Shown: positions 52,647 through 61,656 of the stretch, one piece after another
How the letters are laid out: every line of letters starts with the position of its first letter
How positions within the stretch are numbered: the stretch's first letter is position 1
NCBI RefSeq assembly: GCF_021602345.1
Contig: NZ_BQID01000006.1
Span: 248,001 to 312,000 of the forward strand
DNA length: 64,000 nt
Direction of reading: 5' to 3'
DNA from: Pseudomonas pharyngis
Lineage (GTDB): Bacteria; Pseudomonadota; Gammaproteobacteria; Pseudomonadales; Pseudomonadaceae
Translations under genes and position numbers: made by a program
The notes under the pieces: model-generated
The model's input: only the letters and a program-made list of their open reading frames with translations
What the model was told of the DNA's origin: nothing
The model's database searches: none

Positions 52647-53087
52647 ATGAGCGCTTTAACCTTGAAAGTCGCAGTCAAGCTGGTCAACGAAGCCATCAAT
52701 GCAGGGCGGGCCATTTCCGCCGCGCCGCTGACCATCGCGGTACTGGATACCGGCGGCCATCTGGTCACCTTGCAGCGCGAAGATGGCGCCAGCCTGCTGC
52801 GCCCGAACATCGCCATCGGCAAAGCCTGGGGCGCCATCGCCCTGGGCAAGGGCTCACGCCTGCTGGCGCTGGACGCGCAACAACGCCCGGCGTTCATCGC
52901 CGCGCTCAACAGCATGGGGCAGGGCAGCGTCGTGCCGGCACCGGGCGGTGTGTTGATTCGTGATCAGGCGGGGAACGTGCTGGGTGCGATCGGCATCAGC
53001 GGCGATCTGTCGGACATCGATGAACAGGTGGCAATCAAAGCCGTAGAGGCCCTGGACCTGCGGGCGGATGCGGGGGTGGCTGCGTGA
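52647..53087 (+). CDS. GlcG/HbpS-like protein
   Basis: A 146-aa protein of the GlcG/HbpS (heme-binding/corrinoid-adenosyltransferase-like fold) family: AISAAPLTIAVLDTGGHLVTLQ, APGGVLIRD, GAIGISG. No signal peptide is seen, so it is probably cytoplasmic. It is divergent from gcl and shares the putative GntR operator region; a role in glycolate/glyoxylate use is inferred from position only. Confidence 0.82.
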   Translation: MSALTLKVAVKLVNEAINAGRAISAAPLTIAVLDTGGHLVTLQREDGASLLRPNIAIGKAWGAIALGKGSRLLALDAQQRPAFIAALNSMGQGSVVPAPGGVLIRDQAGNVLGAIGISGDLSDIDEQVAIKAVEALDLRADAGVAA

Positions 53088-53176
53088 TTTGCGGCGTTTG
53101 AACTGACGCCATTGCGAGCTGGCTTACTGCTACAGGTGGTCACAGGTAGACACATTTCTGTGGCCACCTTAAAGCC

Positions 53177-53205
53177 CCTGTGGGAGCGAGCCTGCTCGCG
53201 ATGGC
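53177..53205. repeat. REP, left side of the RAYT gene
   Basis: CCTGTGGGAGCGAGCCTGCTCGCG followed by ATGGC. It is a single unit 97 bases upstream of the transposase start. Confidence 0.85.
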
Positions 53206-53301
53206 TGCCTGGCAGACACAACCTGATAAGGATCTGAACAGCCCCCCAGCCTTTTCAGGGCTAGCTTTTTTCATGACTGTAATCATGGAGGAGGCTCATC
53301 A

Positions 53302-53796
53302 ATGTCCAATTCACCCGCTTCACACCGCCTAAGGATCGGCCGCTATGCCGAACCTGATCGCATTTATTTGCTCACTTCCAATACTTGCCAGAGAAAACCG
53401 TTTTTCAGAGATTTTACTTTGGGCAGGTTAGTGGCCAATCAGTTTGTCTTTGCGCAGAAACAGGGTCATGTGAACTCTCTGGCTTGGGTTGTTATGCCCG
53501 ATCACTTTCACTGGCTCGTTGAGCTGAAGAGGGGATCGCTCGGTGAGTTGATGCAACGGACTAAATCATTCAGTACCAAAGCCGTGAACCAGTCCATTGG
53601 CGGAAAAATCAATCTTTGGCAAAAGGGGTTTTATGACCAGGCTCTGCGCCAAGAAGATGACTTGGTGAAAATGGCACGGTATGTCGTGGCTAACCCATTG
53701 CGGGCCGGACTGGTGGAAAAGCTGTCTGACTATCCGTTGTGGGATGCCATTTGGGCTCAAGCCAAAATCGAGTCGCCTTCATCGCTAGCAGGCTAG
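53302..53796 (+). CDS. REP-associated tyrosine transposase (RAYT)
   Basis: A 164-aa Y1/HUH transposase of the TnpA_REP family. The HUH motif is H68-F-H70 in VMPDHFHWLVEL; candidate catalytic tyrosines are Y111 (GFYDQAL) and Y127 (ARYVVANPLRAGLV, family hallmark). It is flanked by REPs on both sides (53177 and 53780). Its last five codons, SSLAG, and the stop are themselves the start of the right REP. RAYTs mobilise or spread REPs; this copy looks intact. Confidence 0.93.
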   Translation: MSNSPASHRLRIGRYAEPDRIYLLTSNTCQRKPFFRDFTLGRLVANQFVFAQKQGHVNSLAWVVMPDHFHWLVELKRGSLGELMQRTKSFSTKAVNQSIGGKINLWQKGFYDQALRQEDDLVKMARYVVANPLRAGLVEKLSDYPLWDAIWAQAKIESPSSLAG

Positions 53797-53851
53797 CTCC
53801 CACAGGAGAGCTTGCGGATGCAGGAGAGTGGGAGCTAGCCTGCTAGCGATG
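53780..53851. repeat. BIME, right side of the RAYT gene
   Basis: Inverted pair CATCGCTAGCAGGCTAGCTCCCAC / GTGGGAGCTAGCCTGCTAGCGATG around a 24-base loop (arms described by ends). It overlaps the 3' end of the RAYT gene. Confidence 0.9.
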
Positions 53852-53866
53852 AGGTCGCCGGAGATT

Positions 53867-54472
53867 TCAGTCCGGCTCGCAGCCCTTGAGCACCAACCGG
53901 ATGATGGTTTGTGCTGCGGCTTCATAGTCGGCTTCGTCGAGCTTGTCCTTGCCGGTTACGGCGGAGATCTGCCAGTCGAAGTCGGCGTAGGTCTGGGTCG
54001 CGGCCCAGATGCTGAACATCAGGTGGTTGGGGTCGATCGGGGCGATCTGGCCGCGGTCGATCCAGGTCTGGATGCAGTCGATGTTGTGCTTGGCCTGGCC
54101 GTTGAGCTGCTCGACCAGGTCGGCGCTCAGGTGCGGGGCGCCGTGCATGATTTCGCTGGCGAACACCTTGGAGGCGAAGGGCAGGTCGCGGGAGATGCGG
54201 ATCTTCGAGCGGATGTAGCCGCTCAGCACTTCGCTCGGTACGCCGTCCGGATTGAACGGGGTCGAGGCCTGCAGGATCGGCACGATGATACTTTCCAGCA
54301 CCTCGCGGTAGAGGTTTTCCTTGGACTTGAAGTAGTAATAGACGTTGGGCTTGGGCAGTCCTGCCTTGGCGGCGATGTCGCTGGTTTTGGTCGCAGCGAA
54401 GCCCTTGTCGGCAAACTCTTCACTGGCTGCACGCAGGATCAGTTCTTTGTTGCGCTCGCGGATTGTGCTCAT
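53867..54472 (-). CDS. TetR-family regulator (RutR-like)
   Basis: A 201-aa TetR regulator: N-terminal HTH (FAATKTSDIAAKAGLPKPNVYYYFKSKE), C-terminal YcdC/RutR-like domain (FASEIMHGAPHL). RutR controls pyrimidine degradation in E. coli; here no rut or pyd genes are adjacent, so the target is unknown. ATG 54472 (MSTIRER) is preferred over the longer frame. Synteny with PA1504 is recalled. Confidence 0.85.
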   Translation of the reverse strand: MSTIRERNKELILRAASEEFADKGFAATKTSDIAAKAGLPKPNVYYYFKSKENLYREVLESIIVPILQASTPFNPDGVPSEVLSGYIRSKIRISRDLPFASKVFASEIMHGAPHLSADLVEQLNGQAKHNIDCIQTWIDRGQIAPIDPNHLMFSIWAATQTYADFDWQISAVTGKDKLDEADYEAAAQTIIRLVLKGCEPD

Positions 54473-54606
54473 AAACCCGGTGGTTCCTTGCCTGTTCTGG
54501 CGGTTGCGCATGGTAGCACCGGCCTCGCGCGGCGCTCAACAATGCCCCGTGTGGCCCGCAGTCGCGGTATGCTGCGCGGCATTATTCACATAAGGAAACA
54601 TGATTC

Positions 54607-55521
<915 letters not shown>

Positions 55522-55534
55522 ATCCTGAGGCAAA

Positions 55535-55573
55535 CAAAAAGGCCATTCGACTCGCATCGAATGGCCTTTTTTG
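55535..55573. terminator. Bidirectional intrinsic terminator
   Basis: AAAAAGGCCATTCGA-CTCGCA-TCGAATGGCCTTTTTT: ten-base stem with A- and T-runs. It serves the convergent DUF808 gene and mlaA. Confidence 0.95.
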
Positions 55574-55585
55574 TGGCTGGCGTTT

Positions 55586-56374
55586 TTACTCGGCGATCTG
55601 CAACTTGCGCGACTCGGTGTAGACGTAGCGCACCTTCTCGTACTCGAACGGTGAGTTCAGCTGCCCATAGCGGAAGCTGGTCTGGTAGCGCTTGTCGACG
55701 CCACGCAGTGCCCAGACTTCCGGGTGGTTGGAGCTGACTTCCGAGACATTGAGGAAGTTGATCGCGGACTCGGCGGTGTAGTCCACGGCGAGACCTGCGG
55801 TATCGCGCAGGTTCGACGGGCCGAGGATCGGCAGCACGAAATAGGCGCCGCCCGGTACGCCGTAGAAGCCCAGGGTCTGGCCGAAGTCTTCGCTCTGGCG
55901 CGGCAGGCCCATGGCGGTAGCCGGGTCCCAGAGTCCGGCGATGCCGATGGTGGTGTTGAGCAGCAGGCGCGCGGTGGTTTCCATCGAGCGCTTGCCCTTG
56001 AACTGCAACAGGCTGTTGACCAGGTTCGGCACGTCGCCAATGTTGTTGAAGAAGTTGCTCACGCCGGTGCGCACGAAGCTCGGGGTGATGTAGCGATAGC
56101 CATCGACCACCGGCAGGAACACCCATTGGTCGAAGCGGTAGTTGAAGTGGTAGACGCGGCGGTTCCACTCTTCCAGCGGGTCATAGACGTTCAGCGCGCT
56201 GAGGGTCGAGCGCTCGAACTCGCGCTGATCCAGCCCCGGGTTGAACTTGAGTTTGGACAGCGGCTCCTTGAAACCGTCGCTGTCGATGACCACCGGTGCA
56301 TTGGCTTTGCTGTTGTCGGCCTGGGCCATACCTGCACTGAGGAGCGCTGCAATCAGCAGGAGATATTTAGCCAC
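55586..56374 (-). CDS. mlaA: Phospholipid-transport protein MlaA (VacJ)
   Basis: A 262-aa MlaA: DPLEEWNRRVYHFNYRFDQ, NFFNNIGDVPNLVNSLLQ, GIAGLWDPATAMGLP, DFGQTLGFYGVPGGAYFVLP. MlaA removes phospholipids from the outer leaflet. The signal ends in GMAQA-DN and lacks a lipobox cysteine, unlike E. coli MlaA. It overlaps the end of the upstream hydrolase gene by eight bases. Confidence 0.93.
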   Translation of the reverse strand: MAKYLLLIAALLSAGMAQADNSKANAPVVIDSDGFKEPLSKLKFNPGLDQREFERSTLSALNVYDPLEEWNRRVYHFNYRFDQWVFLPVVDGYRYITPSFVRTGVSNFFNNIGDVPNLVNSLLQFKGKRSMETTARLLLNTTIGIAGLWDPATAMGLPRQSEDFGQTLGFYGVPGGAYFVLPILGPSNLRDTAGLAVDYTAESAINFLNVSEVSSNHPEVWALRGVDKRYQTSFRYGQLNSPFEYEKVRYVYTESRKLQIAE

Positions 56375-57665
56375 GGAAGAACTCCAGCATGGCGTCGCTG
56401 TTGACGCGGTAGTTAAGGTTGCCGCAATGGCCGCCCAGCGGGTAAACGGTCAGGCGATCGCCGAAGGTCCGGCGCAGGAAGCCGAGGTCGCCCGGGCCGA
56501 GGATCACGTCGTCGGCGTTGTGCATGACGGCGATTTTCGGGCTGTCGTGCAGGTAATCCTTCAACGCATACAGGCTGACCTGATCGATCAGTTGCAGCAG
56601 GCTGCCGCCGTCGGTGCGGGCGCGCCACATCGGGATCACCTGTTCGGTGAGGTAGCAGTCGAAGTCGCATTGCAGCGCACGCTTGAGGAACGGCGTGAGG
56701 CTGGTGCCTTCGGTGATCGGGAATTTGGGCGGGGTGATCAGGCCGCGACGGTTGATCAGGTCCGACGTGAACGCAATATCGGCTGCCGAGAAGCGGAAGG
56801 AGGTGCCGATCAGCATCGCCATCTGCTCGTTGCTCAGGTGCTGCTTGGACTGCTGAAAGTCGTAGAGCAGCGCATCGTTGAGGTCGATGTAGCCCTTCTG
56901 CTGGAAGTAGCGGGTCAGTTTGTTCAGCACCAGTTCATAGAAAGTAGTGCTGTTGTTGATGCCCTTGACCTCGGTCTGCACCAGCTTGTCGAGGTTGGTG
57001 ATCGAGGTGTAGAGGTTGACCGGCGGATTCAGCAGCAGGACTTTCTTGAAGTTGAAGCTGCGACGGGTTTCATCCAGATGCGCCACGAAGGCCGCGTCCA
57101 GGGCGCCGAGGCTGTAGCCGCTGAGGTAATAGTCGGTGACCGGCAGTTTCGGGTTCTGCGCCCGCACGGCCTGCATCACCCGGTACATGTCTTCGGCGTC
57201 TTCCTTGGTCACGCCGGGGGTGGCGAAACGCGAGGCGGCGCTCATGAAGTCGAAGCTGGTCGGCGAGGACAACTGCACCACGTGGTAGCCGGCCTTGTAA
57301 TAAAGCTTCTTCAGGTACTCGTTGAGCGTGCTGTCGTAGCGCGCGCCGGTGCCGGCGATCAGGAAGATCAGCGGCGCGGCCTTGTCCTGAGTGGCGATGC
57401 GATAGGTGAGTTTTTTCACCGGCCAGAAATTGTCCGGCAGGATGAATTCCCGCTCGGGGCGCAGGGTGACGCTGCGATCGGCCTGATCGATGTCGTCGTC
57501 CAGTGGCAGTTCCGGGCGCAAGTCCGGCGGCGTGGTGGCGATGGTCGCCTCGAACGGGTTGGTCAGGGGATAGCCATAGCTGGCGGCGTCGATATCCACC
57601 GCCAGCGCGGACGCACTCAGAATAAGGCCGCCAAACAGGGCGGCGAAGCGCAAGGAACGGAGCAT
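56367..57665 (-). CDS. Periplasmic alpha/beta hydrolase
   Basis: A 432-aa protein with a Sec signal (LILSASALAVDID) and an alpha/beta hydrolase core. The nucleophile elbow is GYSLG, the acid probably the Asp in MHNADDVILG, and the His in YPLGGHCGN. Often mislabelled serine/threonine kinase. It overlaps mlaA and is likely cotranscribed, suggesting an envelope-lipid role; the substrate is unknown. Confidence 0.8.
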   Translation of the reverse strand: MLRSLRFAALFGGLILSASALAVDIDAASYGYPLTNPFEATIATTPPDLRPELPLDDDIDQADRSVTLRPEREFILPDNFWPVKKLTYRIATQDKAAPLIFLIAGTGARYDSTLNEYLKKLYYKAGYHVVQLSSPTSFDFMSAASRFATPGVTKEDAEDMYRVMQAVRAQNPKLPVTDYYLSGYSLGALDAAFVAHLDETRRSFNFKKVLLLNPPVNLYTSITNLDKLVQTEVKGINNSTTFYELVLNKLTRYFQQKGYIDLNDALLYDFQQSKQHLSNEQMAMLIGTSFRFSAADIAFTSDLINRRGLITPPKFPITEGTSLTPFLKRALQCDFDCYLTEQVIPMWRARTDGGSLLQLIDQVSLYALKDYLHDSPKIAVMHNADDVILGPGDLGFLRRTFGDRLTVYPLGGHCGNLNYRVNSDAMLEFFRG

Positions 57666-57888
57666 GACTGGATCCCTTAGAGGAAGGTGCCGAATGAAGT
57701 TCGCAGGCTATGACCACCGGGTTTGCGTCAAAGTGCCATGCCACGGCACCAAACTGACAGAATTCGGAGTAATAGTAGCCGGACGATACACTTTGCAAGG
57801 AAGGAATGACCAGCTAAGAGTTGTTAGTCCTTGCGTATGCGCGGCGGCAGATTAAGCTGGCCGCCGATTTCGTCGATTGGAGTGTTCC
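57666..57888. other. Divergent promoter region
   Basis: No gene is supported. The two flanking genes diverge; only generic AT-rich steps (57765-57790) are seen, and no confident -10/-35 pair can be assigned. Confidence 0.4.
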
Positions 57889-58257
57889 ATGTCCCGCCGC
57901 TTGCCCGTGATTCTGCTGCTCGTTCTGTTGCCGTTGTGGCTGGCTGCCAGTTATGGCGCGCGTTATGGCTTCATGGAGGACGCGCAGTGGGTGGGCATCT
58001 GCGTGGATGAGGCGAGCCGCTGGGAATGCTCGGTGCGCTCGAACCTGGGCCTGATGATTCATTTCCAGCTGCTGGGCTGGGCGGCGGTCGCTGCAGCCGT
58101 GCTCGGTTTTGTCGTGCCGGGCCGGGCAGGGTGGTGGCTGGCGGTGCTGGCGCTGGTGTTCGGGTTGCCGGCGCTGGCGCTGTACAACACGACGCTGGCG
58201 GTATTTGCGGTGGTGATTGCCGGGTTGCGACTGGTTAGAGAGTCTCGCGGCGTCTGA
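57889..58257 (+). CDS. Small integral membrane protein
   Basis: A 122-aa very hydrophobic protein, about four transmembrane helices (8-25, 53-78, 82-97, 98-113). The ATG at 57889 is preferred to TTG 57877. Pseudomonad-type orphan; no known domain. Confidence 0.75.
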   Translation: MSRRLPVILLLVLLPLWLAASYGARYGFMEDAQWVGICVDEASRWECSVRSNLGLMIHFQLLGWAAVAAAVLGFVVPGRAGWWLAVLALVFGLPALALYNTTLAVFAVVIAGLRLVRESRGV

Positions 58258-58263
58258 CAGTCA

Positions 58264-58360
58264 GCCATCGCTGGCAAGCCAGCTCCCACACTTGATCTAT
58301 GTCGACACCGAACCTGTGGCAGACAGGAATCCTGTGGCAGCTGGCTTGCCAGCGAAGAGG
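58264..58360. repeat. BIME of GGCTTGCCAGC-type REPs
   Basis: GCTGGCAAGCCAGCTCCCACA and CCTGTGGCAGCTGGCTTGCCAGCG face each other (GCTGGCAAGCCAGC / GCTGGCTTGCCAGC cores). It lies between convergent genes. Confidence 0.85.
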
Positions 58361-58379
58361 CCGGTACAGCCTTTGAAGA

Positions 58380-59933
58380 TCAGCCTTTGCGAACCCGCAG
58401 GCAGCGCCACAACGCAGCCACCAGCAACACGCTGACCAGCGCCCAGCCCCACGCCTGCTGATTCTGCAATCCTTCACGGAACAGCTGCGGCGCAATGCCC
58501 GCGCCGATGATGAAGGTCAGCAGGGCGATCTCCCGACGGGCCACGCTGACCGGGCGGCACAGGTAAACCAGCGCCGGCAGAATGAAGGCCATGCTCGGAA
58601 AACTGCGATAACGCGGATCGAACACCAGCTCGAGCATCATCACGGCAGCGGCGAAACCGGCTGCCGCCACCAGCCAGCCGGCCCGTCGCTCGAAAGCGTT
58701 GAACGCCTGTTCACGCCAGCCATTGCGGGCGCTCAAGGTCAGCGCGGCATGGGCCAGCACCAACAGATTCAGGATCGTCAGCAAGCCGACCCACAGCCAT
58801 TCGCTGGCAAACCGCGTGGTCACCCGCGCCAGATCGCCCCAGGCGCCGATCGAGCAGGCGGCGAGGGCGCCGAGCAGCGGCAGGATCAGTGCCGAACGCG
58901 TCGTACGAACCCGACCGCCCAGCAGCAATGTGCCGAGGAAGATCACTCCGCCGACCGCCAGCCACTGCGACCAGTACGGCACATTCGATACTGGCCCGGC
59001 CAACACGCCCTTGTCCTGGCGGTCCGCATCGAACAGCCCCCAGTAACCACCGACCGCGCCTTCGCTGCCGCGCTTCCACGGCTGGTCGAACGCTTCGATC
59101 AGGTTGTAGCGCCAGCCTTCCTGTTCGGCGAGGGTGACAAAACCACGAATGAACTTGGCTTCGTTGACCCGGCTCGGCAGGGCGGTCTCCCGCTGTCGGC
59201 CTTCGCTCGGCCAGCCGGTTTCGCCAATCATCACGTCTTTGGGCGCGAACTTGTTGCCGAACACCTGACGCACTTGCGCCACATGATGCAACGCGGCGTC
59301 GATGTTCGACGGATCGTCTTCCCAGTACGGCAGCAAATGTATGGTCAGGAAATCCACCGCCGGCGCGACTTCCGGGTGCTTGAGCCAGAACTCCCAGACA
59401 TCCGCGTAGGTGACTGGTTGCTTGATATGGCTCTTGACCTTGTTGATCAGCTTCGCCAGTTGCGCACCGGTGACTTCCTTGCGCAGCAAGGCTTCGTTGC
59501 CGACGATCACGGCGCTGACCACGTCCGGGTTGGCGTTGGCCGAGGCAATCAGCAAGTCGACTTCCTTCTCGGTGTCGACCGGATTGCTGTTGACCCACGC
59601 GCCGATCATCAACTTCAAACCATGTTTGCGCGCCAGATCCGGCAGCGCTTCGAGGCCGGTCATGGAATAGGTGCGGATGCATTCGAAGCGGGTGGCAAGC
59701 AGGGCGAGGTCGGCGTCCATGCGCTCCGGGCGCAGTTTGAACGGCACGTCGAACGGCGACTGGTCTTTATCGAACGGGGTGTAGGAGGCGCATTGCAACT
59801 TGTGGGTCGGGGTGGCGACGTCCGGCAGGATCACCGGTTTGCCGAGGCCGTACCAGAAGCCGCACAGGGCAAACAGCCCGAGCAGGCAGGCGAACAGATA
59901 GGGAAGAAAGGGGAAACGGGAAGTCGCGGACAT
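58380..59933 (-). CDS. GH17-family membrane beta-1,3-glucanosyltransferase/glucanase-like protein
   Basis: A 517-aa protein: N-terminal membrane helix, GH17 domain (about 40-310), then about seven C-terminal helices. GH17 landmarks are RFECIRTYSM, SAVIVGNEALLRKE (acid/base Glu in GNE) and MIGETGWPSEG (nucleophile Glu). It is likely one of the Glt-type periplasmic glucanosyltransferases of pseudomonads, acting on cyclic or linear beta-glucans. The start ATG 59933 is the first methionine before the helix; no strong ribosome site is seen. Confidence 0.85.
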   Translation of the reverse strand: MSATSRFPFLPYLFACLLGLFALCGFWYGLGKPVILPDVATPTHKLQCASYTPFDKDQSPFDVPFKLRPERMDADLALLATRFECIRTYSMTGLEALPDLARKHGLKLMIGAWVNSNPVDTEKEVDLLIASANANPDVVSAVIVGNEALLRKEVTGAQLAKLINKVKSHIKQPVTYADVWEFWLKHPEVAPAVDFLTIHLLPYWEDDPSNIDAALHHVAQVRQVFGNKFAPKDVMIGETGWPSEGRQRETALPSRVNEAKFIRGFVTLAEQEGWRYNLIEAFDQPWKRGSEGAVGGYWGLFDADRQDKGVLAGPVSNVPYWSQWLAVGGVIFLGTLLLGGRVRTTRSALILPLLGALAACSIGAWGDLARVTTRFASEWLWVGLLTILNLLVLAHAALTLSARNGWREQAFNAFERRAGWLVAAAGFAAAVMMLELVFDPRYRSFPSMAFILPALVYLCRPVSVARREIALLTFIIGAGIAPQLFREGLQNQQAWGWALVSVLLVAALWRCLRVRKG

Positions 59934-60262
59934 GGTCAGGCCGAGTGGCTGCAAAGCGACGCATGTTACCTGCATTTATAAGCAGGTTGGTGGCCCGCAC
60001 GATTTTGACATGCAAAGTTCGGGCGGATTGTCTGGCGCCAAATATCCGGACTCAGTTAATGGCTTTCTGATGTCGTTTCTCGTTGCTTCGAGGTCGCTGG
60101 CAGAGCAGGTCTTAACGGGCGTCAGGTTGATGATCGGACTCATCAGTACTCCGCTGATGTTCGAACGAGTTCGCGAACGGGCGTGATGGGGGCGCCGAGC
60201 ACCATAACAACACGTTGACGATGCCCGGCATCCGTCGGGCGCAGCATTTCGGGGAAGTAACG
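59934..60262. other. Divergent intergenic region upstream of betX
   Basis: No gene is supported. TTGACA at 60005-60010 has no convincing -10. GGGGAAG lies six bases before the betX ATG. Confidence 0.4.
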
Positions 60263-61114
60263 ATGAAGATGCGACGACTTTTAGGCGCAGGTGCCGCTCT
60301 GGTACTTGCGATGGGCTCCACTTTCGCCAGCGCTGAAAAACAGACCCTGAACATCGGTTACGTTGACGGCTGGTCCGACAGCGTCGCGACCACCCACGTG
60401 GCGGCCGAAGTGATCAAGCAGAAACTTGGCTACGACGTGAAACTGCAGGCCGTCGCCACCGGCATCATGTGGCAGGGCGTTGCCACCGGCAAACTCGACG
60501 CCATGCTCTCGGCCTGGCTGCCCGTGACCCACGGCGAATACTGGACCAAGAACAAGGATCAGGTCGTCGATTACGGCCCGAACTTCAAGGACGCGAAAAT
60601 CGGTCTGATCGTGCCGGAGTACGTCAAGGCCAAGACCATCGAAGACCTGAAAACCGACGACTCCTTCAAGAAACGCATCGTTGGCATCGACGCCGGTTCA
60701 GGCGTGATGCTCAAGACTGATCAGGCGATCAAGGATTACGACCTGACCGGCTACCAACTCAAGGCCAGTTCCGGCGCCGGCATGATTGCCGAGCTGACCC
60801 GCGCCGAGAAGAAAAACGAATCCATCGCCGTTACCGGCTGGGTGCCGCACTGGATGTTCGCCAAGTGGAAACTGCGCTTCCTCGACGACCCGAAAGGCGT
60901 GTACGGCGCGGCTGAAACCGTGAACAGCATCGGCAGCAAGGAACTGGCGACCAAGGCGCCGGAAGTGGCCAAGTTCCTGAAGAACTTCCAGTGGGCTTCG
61001 AAGGACGAAATCGGCGAAGTCATGCTGGCGATTCAGGACGGTGCAAAACCTGACGCAGCGGCCAAGGATTGGGTTGCCAAGCACCCTGAGCGTGTTGCCG
61101 ACTGGACCAAGTGA
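60263..61114 (+). CDS. betX: Glycine betaine/choline-binding protein (BetX-like)
   Basis: A 283-aa OpuAC-type periplasmic binding protein with a Sec signal (LALAMGSTFASAEK; start MKMRRLLG). It has the trimethylammonium-binding aromatic set (YVDGWSDS, AWLPVTHGEYW, GWVPHWMFA). It has no permease or ATPase neighbour, like the orphan BetX of PAO1 (PA3236), and it is followed by yjcH-actP as in PAO1 PA3235-PA3234. Symbol given on synteny. Confidence 0.85.
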   Translation: MKMRRLLGAGAALVLAMGSTFASAEKQTLNIGYVDGWSDSVATTHVAAEVIKQKLGYDVKLQAVATGIMWQGVATGKLDAMLSAWLPVTHGEYWTKNKDQVVDYGPNFKDAKIGLIVPEYVKAKTIEDLKTDDSFKKRIVGIDAGSGVMLKTDQAIKDYDLTGYQLKASSGAGMIAELTRAEKKNESIAVTGWVPHWMFAKWKLRFLDDPKGVYGAAETVNSIGSKELATKAPEVAKFLKNFQWASKDEIGEVMLAIQDGAKPDAAAKDWVAKHPERVADWTK

Positions 61115-61147
61115 TTTAAGCCGAAGCGTCTAATCTGCGCTTCCCAG

Positions 61148-61185
61148 GGTCGCCCGACATGACAGTCGGGCGGCCTTTTTTGTTT
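61148..61185 (+). terminator. Intrinsic terminator after betX
   Basis: GGTCGCCCGAC-ATGACA-GTCGGGCGGCC followed by TTTTTT; the 11-bp stem has one G-T pair. Confidence 0.95.
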
Positions 61186-61344
61186 GTCCTCTATTAATAG
61201 GCAGGGGGGGCGGTTTTCGGCTCGTCTGGAAATTGGCAAAAACGTCATGGCGTTCTACTACTAAGGTCGTCTGGAACCCGGCTCGCAGCCGCATACAGTG
61301 GATACGTTCCAAAAATAAAAATCTGTGCTGCGAGGATAAAAACA

Positions 61345-61656
61345 ATGAACGACAGCATTTACCTCTCGATTCAGAACAGCCCGCGCTTCAAGGAGCTGGT
61401 CAAGAAAAGAGAAAGGTTCGCCTGGATACTCTCGGCGATCATGCTCGGGCTCTACTCCGGCTTCATCCTTCTGATCGCGTACGGGCCGCAAGTGCTCGGG
61501 ACGAAAATCAGCCCCGAATCATCCATCACCTGGGGCATCCCGATCGGTGTCGGACTGATTGTCTCGGCCTTCATCCTGACCGGCATCTATGTGCGCCGCG
61601 CCAATGGCGAGTTCGACGACCTGAACAACGCGATTCTCAAGGAGGCTCAGCAATGA
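61345..61656 (+). CDS. yjcH: DUF485 protein YjcH
   Basis: 103 aa, two membrane helices (about 29-47 and 63-85). DUF485 proteins are encoded directly before acetate permeases. Overlaps actP by ATGA, with GGAGG for actP inside its 3' end. Confidence 0.93.
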   Translation: MNDSIYLSIQNSPRFKELVKKRERFAWILSAIMLGLYSGFILLIAYGPQVLGTKISPESSITWGIPIGVGLIVSAFILTGIYVRRANGEFDDLNNAILKEAQQ

